Assembly: GCA_016712715.1 (NCBI GenBank)
Contig: JADJQM010000002.1
Span: 310,001-374,000 of the forward strand
Reading direction: 5' to 3'
Source: Rhodospirillaceae bacterium
GTDB lineage: Bacteria; Pseudomonadota; Alphaproteobacteria; Dongiales; Dongiaceae
Length of the DNA stretch: 64,000 nucleotides
Under the pieces are notes generated by a model. It was not told where the DNA came from. It saw nothing but the letters and a program-made list of their open reading frames with translations, and searched no databases. Every line of letters begins with the position of its first letter. The first letter of the stretch is position 1. A program made the translations under genes and the position numbers. This document shows, piece by piece, positions 62,379 through 64,000 of this stretch.

Positions 62379-63801
62379 ACAGGACCAAGCAGCCTTCATC
62401 GACAGCATGTGGCAGGACGAGATCGTGCCGACGCTCGTCGAGTACATCCGCATCCCCAACAAATCGCCGGCCTTCGACCCGGATTGGGCGGCGCATGGGC
62501 ATATGGACCGTGCCGTCGATCTGTTCGCCGGCTGGGCGAAGGCCAAGCTTGCCGAATTGCCGGGGGCGACATTGGAGATCGTGCGGTTGGCAGAGCGCAC
62601 ACCGCTGATTTTCATCGAGATTCCGGGCAGCGATCCGTCAGCTCAGGACCGGGTGCTGCTCTATGGCCATCTCGACAAGCAGCCCGAGATGGTGGGCTGG
62701 CTGGAGGGTTATGGCCCGTGGATTCCGCGGCTTGAAGGCGACAAGCTCTATGGCCGCGGCGGCGCCGATGATGGTTATGCGATGTTCGCAGCGCTTACAG
62801 CGATTCTGAGCCTCGCGCGGGATGGCAAGCCGCATGCGCGTTGCGTCATCCTGATCGAGGCCTGCGAGGAATCCGGCAGCGACGATCTCCCTTATTATGT
62901 TGAACATCTGGCAAGCCGCATCGGCGATCCGTCGCTGGTGATCTGCCTTGATTCCGGCTGTGGCAATTACGACCAGCTGTGGATGACCACGTCGCTGCGC
63001 GGCACGTTCGCCACCAACATGACCGTGCGCGTGCTGACCGAGGGCGTGCATTCCGGCGATGCCTCCGGCGTGGTGCCGTCGAGCTTCCGCCTCATGCGCC
63101 AGATCATCTCGCGCCTGGAAGACGAGGCGACCGGCGCCATCAGGCCGGAATCGCTCCATGTGCAGGTGCCGGCGGAACGCATCGCCCAGGCCCGCATCGC
63201 CGCGGCGGCCTTGGGCGAGCAAGTCCATGGCAAGTTCCCCTTCACCCCCGGCATGAAACCGGTCAGCGATGATCTGACCGAGCTGGTCTTGAACCGCACC
63301 TGGCGCCCGCAATTGGCCGTGACCGGTGCCGAAGGCCTGCCGGAATTCGCCAATGCGGGCAATGTGCTGCGCCCGTCGACTGGCGTGCGCCTCTCATTGC
63401 GCCTGCCGCCGACGCTGGATGCCGAGGCGGCGCTGGCCACCGTCGAGAAGCTCCTCACCGAGAACCCGCCTTACGGTGCCGAGGTGACCTTGGAACACCT
63501 GGAAGCCAGCAGGGGCTGGAACGCCCCGAAGCGCGCCCCCTGGCTGGAAACCTCGCTAGATGCCGCCTCCAAGGCGGCGTTCGGCCGGGAGCCCGCGTAT
63601 ATGGGCGAAGGCGGCAGCATCCCCTTCATGGCGATGCTGGGCGAACGCTTCCCCAAGGCGCAGTTCGTGGTGACTGGCGTGCTCGGCCCGCATTCCAATG
63701 CCCATGGCCCGAACGAGTTTCTGCATGTGCCGACCGGCAAACGGGTGACCCGGGTGTTGGCCAAAGTGCTTGCCGACCATCAGGCGCGATCCGTGGATTG
63801 A
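62371..63801 (+). CDS. M20-family dipeptidase/carboxypeptidase
   Basis: The 476-residue metallopeptidase has the zinc ligands and catalytic acids in LYGHLDKQPE, GRGGADDGYAMF, EACEESGSDD and VICLDSG. A lid domain contains EGVHSGDASGVVPSSFRLM, and a final histidine lies in GPHSNAHGPNEF. It is cytoplasmic. The family removes the C-terminal residue from small peptides or hydrolyses dipeptides, which would suit a cell with the peptide-type importer encoded at 51165-57226. Confidence 0.9.
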   Translation: MSEQDQAAFIDSMWQDEIVPTLVEYIRIPNKSPAFDPDWAAHGHMDRAVDLFAGWAKAKLAELPGATLEIVRLAERTPLIFIEIPGSDPSAQDRVLLYGHLDKQPEMVGWLEGYGPWIPRLEGDKLYGRGGADDGYAMFAALTAILSLARDGKPHARCVILIEACEESGSDDLPYYVEHLASRIGDPSLVICLDSGCGNYDQLWMTTSLRGTFATNMTVRVLTEGVHSGDASGVVPSSFRLMRQIISRLEDEATGAIRPESLHVQVPAERIAQARIAAAALGEQVHGKFPFTPGMKPVSDDLTELVLNRTWRPQLAVTGAEGLPEFANAGNVLRPSTGVRLSLRLPPTLDAEAALATVEKLLTENPPYGAEVTLEHLEASRGWNAPKRAPWLETSLDAASKAAFGREPAYMGEGGSIPFMAMLGERFPKAQFVVTGVLGPHSNAHGPNEFLHVPTGKRVTRVLAKVLADHQARSVD

Positions 63802-63886
63802 GGGGCGGCGGGACGCAAGTTTTGCCATGCATTGGGGGCTCCGGAGGGCTATACCCCCGCGGTAACGCACCGATTCCCGTGGAAAC

Positions 63887-64000
63887 ATGACTGTAGCCCC
63901 CGCGCCGACCACCGAATTCACCCCGAACATCGCTTTGGGCGTCGCCGGCGCCCTCATCGCGGTGCTGATCTGGGGCGGCTGGATCATCCTGACACGCCTC
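63887..64000 (+). CDS. Start of a DMT-family (EamA) transporter (partial)
   Basis: An ATG at 63887 opens a frame that runs off the right edge after 38 codons. It reads MTVAPAPTTEFTPNIALGVA and then GALIAVLIWGGWIILTRL, a first membrane helix of the EamA kind with the usual Trp-Gly-Gly turn. The family call rests on one helix only. Confidence 0.5.
   Translation, partial: MTVAPAPTTEFTPNIALGVAGALIAVLIWGGWIILTRL

Overview
This 64 kb window is GC-rich chromosomal DNA with dense, overlapping operons. The gene content points to an alphaproteobacterium, most likely from the Rhodospirillales (a Dongia- or Hypericibacter-like lineage). The grounds are two PotABCD polyamine importers, DUF861-type cupins, an alphaproteobacterial pst-phoU-phoB order, a CHASE2 adenylate cyclase and the 'CCCCGGGTCAAGCCCGGGG' type of intergenic repeat. 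The genus is inference. I see no rRNA, tRNA, CRISPR array, insertion sequence or prophage.

Region 1 (about 0.7-14.5 kb) is a polyamine uptake and oxidation island. A minus-strand operon runs potD-potB-potC-potA, a family 1 glycosyltransferase, two small cupins, an aldehyde dehydrogenase and a DAO-type amine oxidase. Divergent from it are an XRE-cupin regulator, two tandem duplicated flavin amine oxidases and a third small cupin. Region 2 (14.6-23.4 kb) holds a CHASE2 adenylate cyclase and the phosphate operon pstSC-pstA-pstB-phoU-phoB. Here the phosphate-binding protein is fused to the PstC permease, behind a Pho box. Region 3 (23.7-33.2 kb) has a second potABCD operon followed by two NylB-like serine hydrolases, a NylA-like amidase and an acetylpolyamine amidohydrolase. 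This looks like uptake followed by amide hydrolysis of acylated polyamines or omega-amino-acid oligomers.

Region 4 (33.2-51.2 kb) concerns the envelope and glycans. It contains a sulfatase-fold membrane enzyme, a sugar-transfer-associated ATP-grasp protein, a trypsin-TPR protein, a cyclic-nucleotide-binding protein and an ABC exporter with a degenerate, heavily expanded nucleotide-binding domain. These are followed by several glycosyltransferases, a histidine phosphatase and a polysaccharide-deacetylase-like protein. A COG3910-type ATPase sits beside the decayed tail of another glycosyltransferase. Region 5 (51.2-64 kb) has a peptide-type ABC importer, a lipoprotein, a glutathione S-transferase, a fatty acid hydroxylase, a DMT transporter with a histidine-rich tail, a LysR regulator, an RluA pseudouridine synthase, an M20 peptidase and the start of another DMT transporter.

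Five conserved genes are interrupted by one-base frameshifts: pstA, the first NylB-like gene, a glycosyltransferase, the COG3910 ATPase and the peptide permease B. Two more genes probably have frameshifted 5' ends. This density suggests residual sequencing or assembly errors rather than genuine decay, and each of these genes should be read as one gene.
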